From positions 1 to 64,000 of the forward strand of contig CAYGRZ010000002.1 of NCBI GenBank assembly GCA_964352425.1: 64,000 nt of DNA. Direction: 5' to 3'. Within the stretch, counting starts at the first letter, position 1; each line of letters begins with the position of its first letter. The position numbers and the translations under genes were made by a program. The stretch comes from JAMWCX01 sp964352425. Its GTDB lineage: Bacteria > Omnitrophota > Gorgyraeia > 2-01-FULL-45-10. The notes below the pieces were generated by a model. That model was not told where the DNA came from. It worked only from the letters and a program-made list of their open reading frames with translations, and did no database searches. This document shows positions 22,969-30,933 of the stretch, piece by piece.

Positions 22969-23397
22969 ATGACGAAGAAGGTAATTTTGTTGATTTTAGT
23001 TTTATTCACCGCCGCTTTCGTCGCGCAGCTTGCCTTCGCGCAGCCGGCTAATCAGGACAGCACCAGCGAGCGCATTGCCGCGGAGAGGAGGGCCCAGGAT
23101 CTGCTCGAGAGGGGTATCGCCCCGCACGATCGCATCAGGGCGACGACAACCGAGGAGCGCAAGTACGATAAGAGCGTGGACGGCTGGCTGCAGCCATCGG
23201 AGGCAAAAAAGATGTTGGAGGACAGGGCCTCGCCAAAATTCGGTACGTATAAGACAAAAGCCGATAAGGAGCCGAAAGAAAAGTATGATCCCTACGGCAC
23301 CGACGAGGCCGATGAGGGATCCGCGACAAAATACGACCGATACGGAAACGAGGTAACCGGCGCTGACGAGCCGCCGGCGCCCGATGAGAGCTTATAG
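22969..23397 (+). CDS. Exported charged protein of unknown function
   Basis: The 142-residue product has a signal peptide (residues 1-24, ending AFA). The mature part is highly charged, low in hydrophobics and probably largely disordered, with two similar words (KYDPYGTDEA and KYDRYGNEVT). No domain is recognised. An AGAGGAGG ribosome site and a good promoter precede the ATG. Its stop overlaps a possible early start of the NUDIX gene. Confidence 0.65.
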   Translation: MTKKVILLILVLFTAAFVAQLAFAQPANQDSTSERIAAERRAQDLLERGIAPHDRIRATTTEERKYDKSVDGWLQPSEAKKMLEDRASPKFGTYKTKADKEPKEKYDPYGTDEADEGSATKYDRYGNEVTGADEPPAPDESL

Positions 23398-23410
23398 CAA
23401 GAAGAGAGCG

Positions 23411-23956
23411 ATGCGAAACATAAGGAACGTCTTCAGGGGCAGGCTGCTTAAGGTGATGGTGAAGCAGCAGCGCCTGCCCAGCGGCTATCTCGCCATCTTC
23501 GAGATGATCGAGCACCCCGGCGCCAGCCTTGTGGTGCCATTCCTGGGCAGGGACAGGATAATAATGCTGAGGCAACTCAGGCCGGTCATCGGGTCCCACA
23601 TATATGAACTTCCTGCCGGCACGCTCGATAGGAATGAGACGCCGCTGGCATGCGCCCGACGGGAGATCGTAGAAGAGACGGGGTACTCCGCCAGGCGTTT
23701 TACTCTTTTGGGAAAGATATATCCGGTCCCCGGCTACTCGACGGAGAGGATATACCTATATAAAGCCACAGGATTGAAGAAAGTAATACACGATTGTAGG
23801 GCACGCTTAAGTGTGCCCTACCAGCGCCATGGAGAAGAGGATGAGGTCATAGAATCTTTCGTTGTCACAAAGTCTGCAATAAGAAAGCTCTTCAGGAGCG
23901 GAAAGATCACCGACGCAAAGACCATAGCCGCCCTCGCCTTCTGCGGATGGCTCTGA
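23411..23956 (+). CDS. NUDIX hydrolase, ADP-ribose pyrophosphatase-like
   Basis: The 181-residue protein carries a complete Nudix box (GTLDRNETPLACARRE then IVEETGY) and an upstream RQLRPVIGSHIYELPAG segment typical of ADP-ribose pyrophosphatases, which hydrolyse nucleoside diphosphate sugars. I chose ATG 23411; ATG 23384, overlapping the previous gene, is possible. After the box, codons 23796-23821 come from a palindromic repeat (GTAGGGCAC...GTGCCCTAC) that stays in frame and adds a short insertion (about CRARLSVPY). The insertion lies in a loop before the DEVIESFVV strand, so the enzyme may remain functional. Confidence 0.85.
   Translation: MRNIRNVFRGRLLKVMVKQQRLPSGYLAIFEMIEHPGASLVVPFLGRDRIIMLRQLRPVIGSHIYELPAGTLDRNETPLACARREIVEETGYSARRFTLLGKIYPVPGYSTERIYLYKATGLKKVIHDCRARLSVPYQRHGEEDEVIESFVVTKSAIRKLFRSGKITDAKTIAALAFCGWL
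23796..23821. repeat. Palindromic repeat inserted in the NUDIX gene
   Basis: The 26-bp near-perfect palindrome has GTAGGGCAC and GTGCCCTAC arms around CTTAAG. The same arms occur intergenically at 54893-54926. It is read in frame as part of the protein. Confidence 0.8.
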
Positions 23957-23978
23957 CCAGATCGGAAAGATCAAGACC

Positions 23979-25169
23979 ATGGAAAATAAGACGATACGAT
24001 TGAGGAGCGGCCGCCAGGGCAGGTATCAAAGCGGCCACCCGTGGATATACAGGAGCCAGCTCTTAAAGGCGGATCTTTCGATAAAGCCGGGCAGCGTCGT
24101 CACCGTGCAGGCATCGGACGGCGCGTTTATCGGCAAAGGCTATTTCAACCCGCGGTCGGAGATAGCCGCGCGGATCCTCACCTTTCAGGACGAGCCGGTA
24201 GATGCCGCGTTCTTTGACGCGAGAATACGCTCGGCATTCGGGAAGCGGGAGCATCTGGCAGCGAAGACGAACGCCTGCCGTGAGGTCTTCAGCGAGGCCG
24301 ACGGCCTTCCCGGGCTCATCATCGACATGTATGCCGATACCGCCGTTATGCAGATCATGACGCTCGGCATGGATATGTTCAGGGACGAGATCCTGCAAGC
24401 CATCCGGGCGATAGTGAAACCAAAATATATATACGAGAAGAGCGACTCGCCGTTCCGGAAACCGGAAGGCCTGAAGATGAGAGAGGAGTGGCATGGCCAG
24501 CCCGGGCCCTCGACGATAGAGATATCCGAAGGAAAAGCGCGGTTTATCGTCGATATCGGGCGCGGCCACAAGACGGGCTTCTATCTCGACCAGAGGCCTT
24601 CGCGGATGGCGATGCATACGGTCTCGAAGGGTAGGCTCGTGCTCGACCTCTTCTGTTACACGGGCGCGTTCGCGGTCCATGCCGCGCTCTCGGGCGCGCG
24701 CGATGTGCTCGCGGTCGATATCAAGGAAGACTGGCTCGAACTCGGCCGTCGGAACGCCGATCTGAACGGCGTTGCCGGCAGGGTCACGTTCGCAAAAGGC
24801 GATTCGCTCGTCTTCCTCAGGCATATACAGCGCTCCGGCAGGACTTTTGATATGATAATAATCGACCCGCCGTCGTTCATAAAGGCGAAGGATTCACTTG
24901 CCGCGGCGTCGAAGGGGTACAAGGACCTGAACCGGACGGCGATGAGATGCCTGAATCAATCAGGCGTTCTGGCGACGTTCTCGTGCTCCCATTACATGCC
25001 GAACGACATATTCTCGCGCCTGCTGAAAGAGGCGGCCTCCGAGGCGGGTAAGTCGATCTCGATAGTGAAACGGTGCCATCAGGCGGAAGACCACCCTATC
25101 GTACAAGGCATCCCCGAGACCGAGTACCTGAAGGGGTATTTTCTTAACGTAGAGAGCGTGGTAAAATAA
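23979..25169 (+). CDS. RlmI-like 23S rRNA (cytosine) methyltransferase
   Basis: The 396-residue protein has an N-terminal PUA domain (about residues 1-75), then a Rossmann methyltransferase domain with HKTGFYLDQR, LDLFCYTGAFAVHAA, DPPSFIKAKD and FSCSHYM. This is the layout of RlmI/RlmK-type enzymes that methylate C5 of a 23S rRNA cytosine using S-adenosylmethionine. Length is standard. The gene stands 22 bp after the NUDIX gene and 3 bp before a FkbM methyltransferase gene, suggesting co-transcription. Confidence 0.88.
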   Translation: MENKTIRLRSGRQGRYQSGHPWIYRSQLLKADLSIKPGSVVTVQASDGAFIGKGYFNPRSEIAARILTFQDEPVDAAFFDARIRSAFGKREHLAAKTNACREVFSEADGLPGLIIDMYADTAVMQIMTLGMDMFRDEILQAIRAIVKPKYIYEKSDSPFRKPEGLKMREEWHGQPGPSTIEISEGKARFIVDIGRGHKTGFYLDQRPSRMAMHTVSKGRLVLDLFCYTGAFAVHAALSGARDVLAVDIKEDWLELGRRNADLNGVAGRVTFAKGDSLVFLRHIQRSGRTFDMIIIDPPSFIKAKDSLAAASKGYKDLNRTAMRCLNQSGVLATFSCSHYMPNDIFSRLLKEAASEAGKSISIVKRCHQAEDHPIVQGIPETEYLKGYFLNVESVVK

Positions 25170-25172
25170 ACT

Positions 25173-26021
25173 ATGTGCGCCAAAGTAAGCCAGGTAGTAT
25201 CGCGGCTCGTTCCTGACGGGCCCGTAAAGGAAGCCTGTACGAGTTTCTACTATAGCCTCTACTATAACCGCAGGCATTTCAGGGAGAACGGGTTCCGCGT
25301 CAACTACAAAAAAGGCCATTTCACGTACGGCTTCGACGACGGCGTCTCGTTCTCCTCCTATGAAAACATGGCCGATGAGCTCAAGCGTTCGCTGAAAGGG
25401 TATCTCGCGAAGTATGCGCTGAGGAAGGGCGATACGGTGGTTGATTGCGGTGCGTATATCGGCGAGTTCGCGCTGTGCGCGGCGAGCGCCGTCGGGCCTT
25501 CGGGCGCGGTGATAGCGTTCGAGCCGGACCCGGCGATATTCGGGAAGCTGAAGGCGAATGTGATGCTGAACGGGTTCGAAAATGTCGTGATGGTCAATAA
25601 GGGCGCGTGGAGCGCCGACGGCGTGCTGCAGTTCGTCGGGGATAACGTGCGGGGCTATTCCTTCATGTTCGCGGATAAGGGTCACGGCGCCATCGATATT
25701 CCCGTCGCAAGCCTCGACAACGAACTCGGGCGGCTCGGCGTGAAGAAGGTGAATTTTATCAAGATAGACGTCGAGGGCGCGGAGCTGGAGCTTATCAGGG
25801 GCGCGGAGAAGACCTTAAAGGGAAATGATGTGAAGGCGGCGATCGCCTCGTATCACGTCGTCGATGGTAAGAAGACCTGCGCCGAGGTGGAGAGGATGTT
25901 CAGGTCTCTCGGGTATAACGCTGCGACCGCGCATCCGCAGCACCTGACGACGTATGCATGGAAGGATTCGGCGAGATGTGGTAGACGTGATGTAACGGAA
26001 AATAATCGGGGGGTGTTATGA
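25173..26021 (+). CDS. FkbM-family methyltransferase
   Basis: The 282-residue SAM-dependent enzyme has VVDCGAYIGEFAL (SAM motif I), AFEPDPAIFGKL (motif II), NFIKIDVEGAELELI and ASYHVVDG, all characteristic of FkbM O-methyltransferases. Family members methylate sugars or natural products. The substrate is unknown. The start is 3 bp after the RlmI-like gene, and the last codons overlap the tatA start (ATGA), so it belongs to a tight gene run. Confidence 0.88.
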   Translation: MCAKVSQVVSRLVPDGPVKEACTSFYYSLYYNRRHFRENGFRVNYKKGHFTYGFDDGVSFSSYENMADELKRSLKGYLAKYALRKGDTVVDCGAYIGEFALCAASAVGPSGAVIAFEPDPAIFGKLKANVMLNGFENVVMVNKGAWSADGVLQFVGDNVRGYSFMFADKGHGAIDIPVASLDNELGRLGVKKVNFIKIDVEGAELELIRGAEKTLKGNDVKAAIASYHVVDGKKTCAEVERMFRSLGYNAATAHPQHLTTYAWKDSARCGRRDVTENNRGVL

Positions 26022-26173
26022 GAATATTCGGGATCGGTATACAGGAGCTTCTGGTCGTCCTGCTTATCTGCCTTCTCGTCTTCGGCGCCGCGAAGCTGCC
26101 GGAGATAGGGCGCGCACTGGGCAAGACCATAAGCGAGTTCAAGAAGTCCCTTAAAGAAGAAGAAAAACCGTAA
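26018..26173 (+). CDS. tatA: Twin-arginine translocase subunit TatA/E
   Basis: A 51-residue protein: one short N-terminal membrane helix (GIQELLVVLLICLLVFG), the FG hinge, then the amphipathic helix AAKLPEIGRALGKTISEFKK. The pattern is diagnostic for TatA. A short charged tail follows. It overlaps the FkbM stop and precedes tatC by 9 bp. There is no tatB, so this is a minimal TatAC system. Confidence 0.92.
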   Translation: MRIFGIGIQELLVVLLICLLVFGAAKLPEIGRALGKTISEFKKSLKEEEKP

Positions 26174-26182
26174 GCGTTTCCG

Positions 26183-26923
26183 ATGGATGAACGGCGACTG
26201 ACCGTTATCGGGCATCTCGAAGAACTGAGAAAGATGGTCATCGTATCGCTGGTCGCGCTGGCCCTCGCTGCGATAGCGTGCGCGCCGTTTGTCTCCGCCA
26301 TCCTGAAGCTCTTGAAGCTCCCCGCCGCAGGCCTGATCGAAAAACTCGTCTACTTCAGCCCCGAGGAATCGTTCCTCATCTACATGAAGGTAAGCATCCT
26401 GGCGGGGCTCTGCCTGGCGTTTCCCGTTATCGCGTACCAGTTCTGGAAATTCATCGCCCCTGCCCTCGACGCGCCCTTCACGAAGTTCGCGGCCGCGTTC
26501 ACCGCCGCCGCAACGCTGGCGTTTGCCGGCGGCTGCCTCTTCGCCTACCGCGTGCTGCTGCCCACGGCGCTGCGGTTCCTCCTCACGATCGGTAAGGGCG
26601 ACCTCGAGCCTGTCATATCCGCCACGAAATATATCTCTTTTGTCGTCGGTTTCATGGCCGCCTGCGGCGCGGTCTTTGAGATGCCGGTCGTGTGCTACTT
26701 CCTGGCACGGGTCGGCCTGCTGGACGCGCGCGCGATGCGGTCAAAGTTCAAATATGCGTTCGTGGTCATCTGTATTGCCGCCGCGGTCATTACCCCGACG
26801 GGGGATGCGTTTAACATGGCGATGCTCGCCCTGCCGATGCTCGCGCTCTACGAGGTCAGCATATGGGTGGTCTTCGTCAGCCGGAAGAGGAAGGCCCGCG
26901 ATGCTGCAGAAATTGTTCGGTAG
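26183..26923 (+). CDS. tatC: Twin-arginine translocase subunit TatC
   Basis: The 246-residue membrane protein has six transmembrane helices and the TatC hallmarks HLEELRKMVI near the N-terminus, FSPEESFLIYMKVSI and the late VITPTGDAFNMAMLALPM. TatC recognises the SRRxFLK signal of folded substrates and works with TatA. Its end overlaps the start of a DUF362 gene (ATG 26901) whose product has a textbook Tat signal, so the system and its cargo are co-expressed. Confidence 0.95.
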   Translation: MDERRLTVIGHLEELRKMVIVSLVALALAAIACAPFVSAILKLLKLPAAGLIEKLVYFSPEESFLIYMKVSILAGLCLAFPVIAYQFWKFIAPALDAPFTKFAAAFTAAATLAFAGGCLFAYRVLLPTALRFLLTIGKGDLEPVISATKYISFVVGFMAACGAVFEMPVVCYFLARVGLLDARAMRSKFKYAFVVICIAAAVITPTGDAFNMAMLALPMLALYEVSIWVVFVSRKRKARDAAEIVR

Positions 26924-27863
26924 GACGCTATCGAGGCGCCAGTTCCTGAAATTGTTTTTTTCGATGCTCGCGCTGCTGCCGCTATCCGGGCTGGCCGGGC
27001 GGAAGGCGGACGCCATTGGTGCCGGATTTAACGGGAGGCCCAAGTCGGACATCCGCGGCGACTATGACCTCGTCATCGCGAAAGGCGAAGATCCGTACGC
27101 GCTCACCGTGAAGGCAGTGGAGTCGATGGGAGGCATGGAGCGGTTCGTCAAGAAAGGATCCGTCGTCCTGATCAAGCCGAACATCGGGTGGGACCGCACT
27201 CCCGAGCAGGCGGGGAACACCAACCCGCGCGTCGTCGCGGCCCTTGCCGACCTCTCGTTCAAGGCGGGCGCGAAACGCGTTAACGTATTCGACATAACCT
27301 GTAACGACGCCCGGCGCTGCCACGCCTCGAGCGGTATCGAAGCGGAGGCGAAAGCATCGGGTGCGAGCGTCTATTTTCCCGACGATTGGGATGTGGTCAA
27401 GGCCCGGTTCGGCCGCGCGAGCGCGATGGAGGACTGGCCGATCCTGCGCGATGCGATCGAGTGCGATACCTTTATCAATGTCCCGGTGCTGAAACATCAC
27501 GGCCTGACGCGGCTGACGCTCTCCATGAAGAATCTGATGGGCGTCTGCGGCGGTGACAGGGGAGAGATCCATCGCGATATCGGGCCGAAACTTGTCGATC
27601 TGGCCGGTTTCATTAATCCGGATCTCACCGTCATCGATGCCTACCGCGTTCTGGTGAGGAACGGCCCTACCGGCGGCAGCCTCGCCGACGTCGAGACGCT
27701 GAAGACGATCATCGTCACCACCGACCCCACGCTTGCGGATACCTATGCCGCAAAGCTCATGAACGTCGATCCTATGGCGGTACCGTATATAAAGGTGGCC
27801 GCCGAGCAGCATTTCGGCAGCACGGATATTGAAGCCGCGAAGACCATTACTGTAGAGGCCTAA
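26901..27863 (+). CDS. Tat-exported DUF362 protein
   Basis: The 320-residue protein starts at ATG 26901, overlapping tatC. Residues 1-35 form a twin-arginine signal (LSRRQFLKLFFSML...), and the rest is a DUF362 domain (IKPNIGWDRTPEQAGNTNPR, FINVPVLKHHGLT, LTLSMKNLMGVCGG). DUF362 proteins are frequently linked to iron-sulfur clusters and ferredoxin partners, but their reaction is not established. This copy has only a few Cys and no 2[4Fe-4S] extension; the adjacent polyferredoxin may supply clusters. A longer frame back to 26523 is the shadow of tatC. Confidence 0.88.
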   Translation: MLQKLFGRTLSRRQFLKLFFSMLALLPLSGLAGRKADAIGAGFNGRPKSDIRGDYDLVIAKGEDPYALTVKAVESMGGMERFVKKGSVVLIKPNIGWDRTPEQAGNTNPRVVAALADLSFKAGAKRVNVFDITCNDARRCHASSGIEAEAKASGASVYFPDDWDVVKARFGRASAMEDWPILRDAIECDTFINVPVLKHHGLTRLTLSMKNLMGVCGGDRGEIHRDIGPKLVDLAGFINPDLTVIDAYRVLVRNGPTGGSLADVETLKTIIVTTDPTLADTYAAKLMNVDPMAVPYIKVAAEQHFGSTDIEAAKTITVEA

Positions 27864-27867
27864 AGCC

Positions 27868-29418
27868 GTGAAGAAGCTCGTCGTTGTGCGGCGCATTTCG
27901 CAGGGGCTCTTTCTGGCGCTCTTCATCCATATCCTGTGGTCAACCACGTATCCGCTCACAGGGTTCTTTCCGCCGTCCACGTTCTTTGTCACGGATCCTC
28001 TCCTCATCATCATGACGAGCGTTGCCGAGCGCATCGTTTTGCCGGGGCTCGTTTTTGCGCTGGGAATGACCGGCCTTGCGCTGGTCCTCGGCAGGGTCTT
28101 CTGCGGGTGGGCCTGCCCGCTGGGGACATCGATCGATATCGCGGGCGCTTGTCGCCGCCGGCGGCCCGGAACGGAGCCGACCGATATGCAAAATAGGGCG
28201 GTCCGGCGGATAAAATTTATCCTGCTCGCCTTGATAACCGCCGCTGCTTTCGCCGGAAAGCAGGTGGCCTGGATATTCGATCCGATCGTGCTCGCCGCGC
28301 GGTTCGTCTCGCTGAACCTCATACCGGCGGCCACCGCGGCGATAAAAGCTGTTTTCGTGATCGGCCTACGCGACCTCAAGCTCGGCGGGAGCGTGCGCGA
28401 CTTTTACCACGCGCTGAAACCGACCGTCCTCGGCGTGAAGACGATGTACTTTCCGCATGCGGGCCTCATCCTGGCGTATTTTCTCGTCGTGGTGCTCGCC
28501 TCGCTCTTTATTAGCCGCCTCTGGTGCCGCGGCCTGTGCCCACTCGGCGCGTTCTACTCACTTGTCGGGCGCTGTGCGCCGCTCCACCGGACGGTGGATG
28601 TATGCACGCAGTGCGGCAGGTGCAGGGCTGCCTGCCGCACCGGCGCGATTCGGGATGACCTGACCTACGCGAAGGGCGAATGCGTGCTGTGCATGGACTG
28701 CGTGTATGCGTGCCCTCCGCACGGGACCCGGTTCACGTTCGAGCGGACGGCATCTCGGGCAGTGCGGGCCCCGCAGGTCAGGCCGTCAAAAGACTCAGGC
28801 GGCGGCGTTACGCGCACACAATTCCTGATGCTTATGTTCTCCTCGCTTGCCCTTCTCGGCTTTAAGCGCAGGCAGCTCGAGCCCGTCACCGACAGCGGCA
28901 GCGCCGGTAGCACGGTCATACGGCCGCCCGCGGCGCTCGAAGAAAAAGATTTCATCGGCCGGTGCGTGCGGTGCGGCAACTGCATGAAGGTCTGCATTAC
29001 TAACGGCCTCCAGCCGGCGATGTTCGAAGCGGGATACGACGGGATCTGGACGCCGCGCCTGGTCCCCGAGATAGGGTACTGCGAGTACCGCTGCACGCTC
29101 TGCGGCACTACCTGCCCGACAGGAGCGATACCGAAGATCACCCTTGAGCAGAAGATGCTGACCCCCCTCGGCGTGGCCGAGGTCGACCGTAGCTTGTGCA
29201 TACCGTGGGCGGAGGGCAAGGAATGCATCGTCTGCCAGGAGCACTGCCCGGTCCCGGAGAAGGCGATCATGCTGGACCGCGAGGGCGGCGGCGTGCAGAA
29301 GCCGCGCGTTTCGGAAGAGCTCTGCGTGGGCTGCGGCATCTGCCAGTATAAATGTCCGATACGGCCGGCGCGCGCGATACGGGTTGTGCCCAGGAACAGC
29401 TACAGAACAAAAATATAA
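27868..29418 (+). CDS. Membrane polyferredoxin, NapH-NapG-like fusion
   Basis: The 516-residue protein starts with a GTG. Residues 1-260 form a NapH/YccM-type membrane module with several transmembrane helices and two CxxxCP motifs (CGWACPLG, CRGLCPLG). A [4Fe-4S] pair follows (CTQCGRCRAAC, CVLCMDCVYACP). From about residue 310 a relic export signal (VTRTQFLMLMFSSLALLGF) leads into a NapG/MauM-like module with four more cluster motifs (CVRCGNCMKVC, CTLCGTTCP, CIVCQEHCP, CVGCGICQYKC). It would carry electrons from the quinone pool to a periplasmic partner. The fusion is unusual; co-location with the Tat-exported DUF362 protein suggests that partner. Confidence 0.88.
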   Translation: MKKLVVVRRISQGLFLALFIHILWSTTYPLTGFFPPSTFFVTDPLLIIMTSVAERIVLPGLVFALGMTGLALVLGRVFCGWACPLGTSIDIAGACRRRRPGTEPTDMQNRAVRRIKFILLALITAAAFAGKQVAWIFDPIVLAARFVSLNLIPAATAAIKAVFVIGLRDLKLGGSVRDFYHALKPTVLGVKTMYFPHAGLILAYFLVVVLASLFISRLWCRGLCPLGAFYSLVGRCAPLHRTVDVCTQCGRCRAACRTGAIRDDLTYAKGECVLCMDCVYACPPHGTRFTFERTASRAVRAPQVRPSKDSGGGVTRTQFLMLMFSSLALLGFKRRQLEPVTDSGSAGSTVIRPPAALEEKDFIGRCVRCGNCMKVCITNGLQPAMFEAGYDGIWTPRLVPEIGYCEYRCTLCGTTCPTGAIPKITLEQKMLTPLGVAEVDRSLCIPWAEGKECIVCQEHCPVPEKAIMLDREGGGVQKPRVSEELCVGCGICQYKCPIRPARAIRVVPRNSYRTKI

Positions 29419-29426
29419 TCTTCCTC

Positions 29427-29454
29427 TTGCTTTTTTTGATTGGTAATGTATAAT
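29427..29454 (+). promoter_or_regulatory. Promoter of the Cys-rich protein
   Basis: TTGCTT (29427-29432) and TATAAT (29449-29454) are 16 bp apart. Confidence 0.6.
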
Positions 29455-29480
29455 ATACAGATAAAGAAGGAGGTCGTAGT

Positions 29481-29786
29481 ATGAAGAAAATGGTTGTGTT
29501 AGCGGTTGTGGTGGCGTTCGCCCTCAGCGCAATGCCCCTCTTTGCCGCAGAGAGCACTTGCGCGAAGTGCGGACAGAGCGTAGCGTGCGAGAAATGCCCG
29601 AGGAGCCCGTTCCAGGCTATAGCGGATACCGTAAATTGCATGAAACCGCCCCCGCGCGGCTGCGGACAGGTGCCGAAGCTGATCCCGGTCCCGTGCAAAG
29701 ACGTATCGATCTTCAATGATACGGCCTGCGCGTTGCAGAAAACCGGCAAGTGCGGCTGCCCGGCTTGCAAGAGTAACTGCAAATAG
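29481..29786 (+). CDS. Small exported Cys-rich protein
   Basis: The 101-residue protein has a signal peptide (residues 1-22, ending LFAA) and ten or more Cys in the mature part (CAKCGQSVACEKC, then CGCPACKSNC at the end). The paired CxxC words could bind metal or form disulfides. It has its own promoter, an AGAAGGAGG ribosome site and a strong terminator, so it is a monocistronic gene. It follows the polyferredoxin gene and may be a periplasmic metal or redox partner; this is inference. No family recognised. Confidence 0.75.
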   Translation: MKKMVVLAVVVAFALSAMPLFAAESTCAKCGQSVACEKCPRSPFQAIADTVNCMKPPPRGCGQVPKLIPVPCKDVSIFNDTACALQKTGKCGCPACKSNCK

Positions 29787-29808
29787 TCATCATAAGTTCT
29801 TAGTTGTT

Positions 29809-29850
29809 TAAAGACACTACCGGTCTTTGCGGCCGGTGGTGTCTTTATGC
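29809..29850 (+). terminator. Strong hairpin after the Cys-rich gene
   Basis: TAAAGACACTACCGG (29809-29823) pairs with CCGGTGGTGTCTTTA (29833-29847) with one wobble. A/T-flanked, it can act bidirectionally. Confidence 0.8.
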
Positions 29851-29937
29851 TTTAAGGGGTTCTACGCCTGGCGACTTTACCCTTGTCGCTGCACCCGCCT
29901 TCTGATATAATTGTTCCAAAATAATCATAAGGAAGCG

Positions 29938-30933
29938 ATGTCCGAACTCCGCTATAATCTCTTAACCCGCGATTGGGTCATCATCGCCAGCGAACGCGCC
30001 AAACGGCCCAGCGACTTCAGGAAGCCGAAGGCCGAAAAAGCGCCGCTCCCCAAATTCAGGAAAGACTGCCCGTTCTGCCCCGGTAATGAAGGTGATCGCA
30101 GCGACGAGACGTTCCGCCTCGGTGACACAACCGCCTGGCGCACGCGCGTCATGTACAATAAATTCCCGGCTCTGGTGCCCACTGTCAAAAAGGAACGCGA
30201 AACAAGCCGGTCCTACAAGCGCATCAGCGGTTTCGGCGTCCACGAAGTCATCGTCGAGCATCCCGACCACAATACCTGCATTCCCCTCATGAAGGAGAGC
30301 GCGGTCGAGGACATCATCCGCACGTACCGCAGCCGGTATGTCGACATCCAGAAGATAGACGGCATAGAAGCGATCACGATCTTCAAGAACCACGGCGTGG
30401 CCGCGGGGACATCGCAGGAGCACCCCCATTCCCAGCTCGTCGCCACACCCGTCGTCCCGCACCACATACGGAACATCCTCGAGAACACCCTTGCGTGCTA
30501 CGACGTGACGGGGCAGTGCATGCTCTGCCAGATGCTCGAGGAAGAGCTTGCCGGAAAGAAGAGGATCGTCCTCGAGACGGAGCATTTCGTGTCGTTCCTG
30601 CCGTACGCGGGCGCCGCACCGCTGGCCATGTCGATCTACCCGCGCCGCCACGCCGCCGCCTTTGACGACATCACCGACGCGGAGATACGGGACCTCGCCG
30701 CAAACCTCAAGGCGACGCTCGCCAAGCTCTACATCGGCCTTGACGATCCCGATTACAACTTCACGGTCCGCTCGGCGCCTGTGCGCGAGAAATGGCGCGA
30801 ATCGTTCCACTGGTATCTATCCATCATCCCGCGGCTTACCAACCCGGCGGGGTTCGAGCTCGGCTCTGGCATGTTCATCAACGCGTCGATCCCGGAGGAG
30901 AGCGCGGAGTTCCTGCGGCAGGTCAAGATATGA
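29938..30933 (+). CDS. galT: Galactose-1-phosphate uridylyltransferase
   Basis: The 331-residue enzyme moves UMP between UDP-glucose and galactose-1-phosphate in the Leloir pathway. It has the catalytic HPHSQ motif (in SQEHPHSQLVATP) and the zinc-type CPFCPGNE near the N-terminus. ATG 29938 follows AAGGAAGCG and gives the usual length; ATG 29911 is longer and lacks a ribosome site. The HIT-type fold also fits ADP-glucose phosphorylases, so substrate is not certain. The stop overlaps the TolC-like start. Confidence 0.88.
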   Translation: MSELRYNLLTRDWVIIASERAKRPSDFRKPKAEKAPLPKFRKDCPFCPGNEGDRSDETFRLGDTTAWRTRVMYNKFPALVPTVKKERETSRSYKRISGFGVHEVIVEHPDHNTCIPLMKESAVEDIIRTYRSRYVDIQKIDGIEAITIFKNHGVAAGTSQEHPHSQLVATPVVPHHIRNILENTLACYDVTGQCMLCQMLEEELAGKKRIVLETEHFVSFLPYAGAAPLAMSIYPRRHAAAFDDITDAEIRDLAANLKATLAKLYIGLDDPDYNFTVRSAPVREKWRESFHWYLSIIPRLTNPAGFELGSGMFINASIPEESAEFLRQVKI

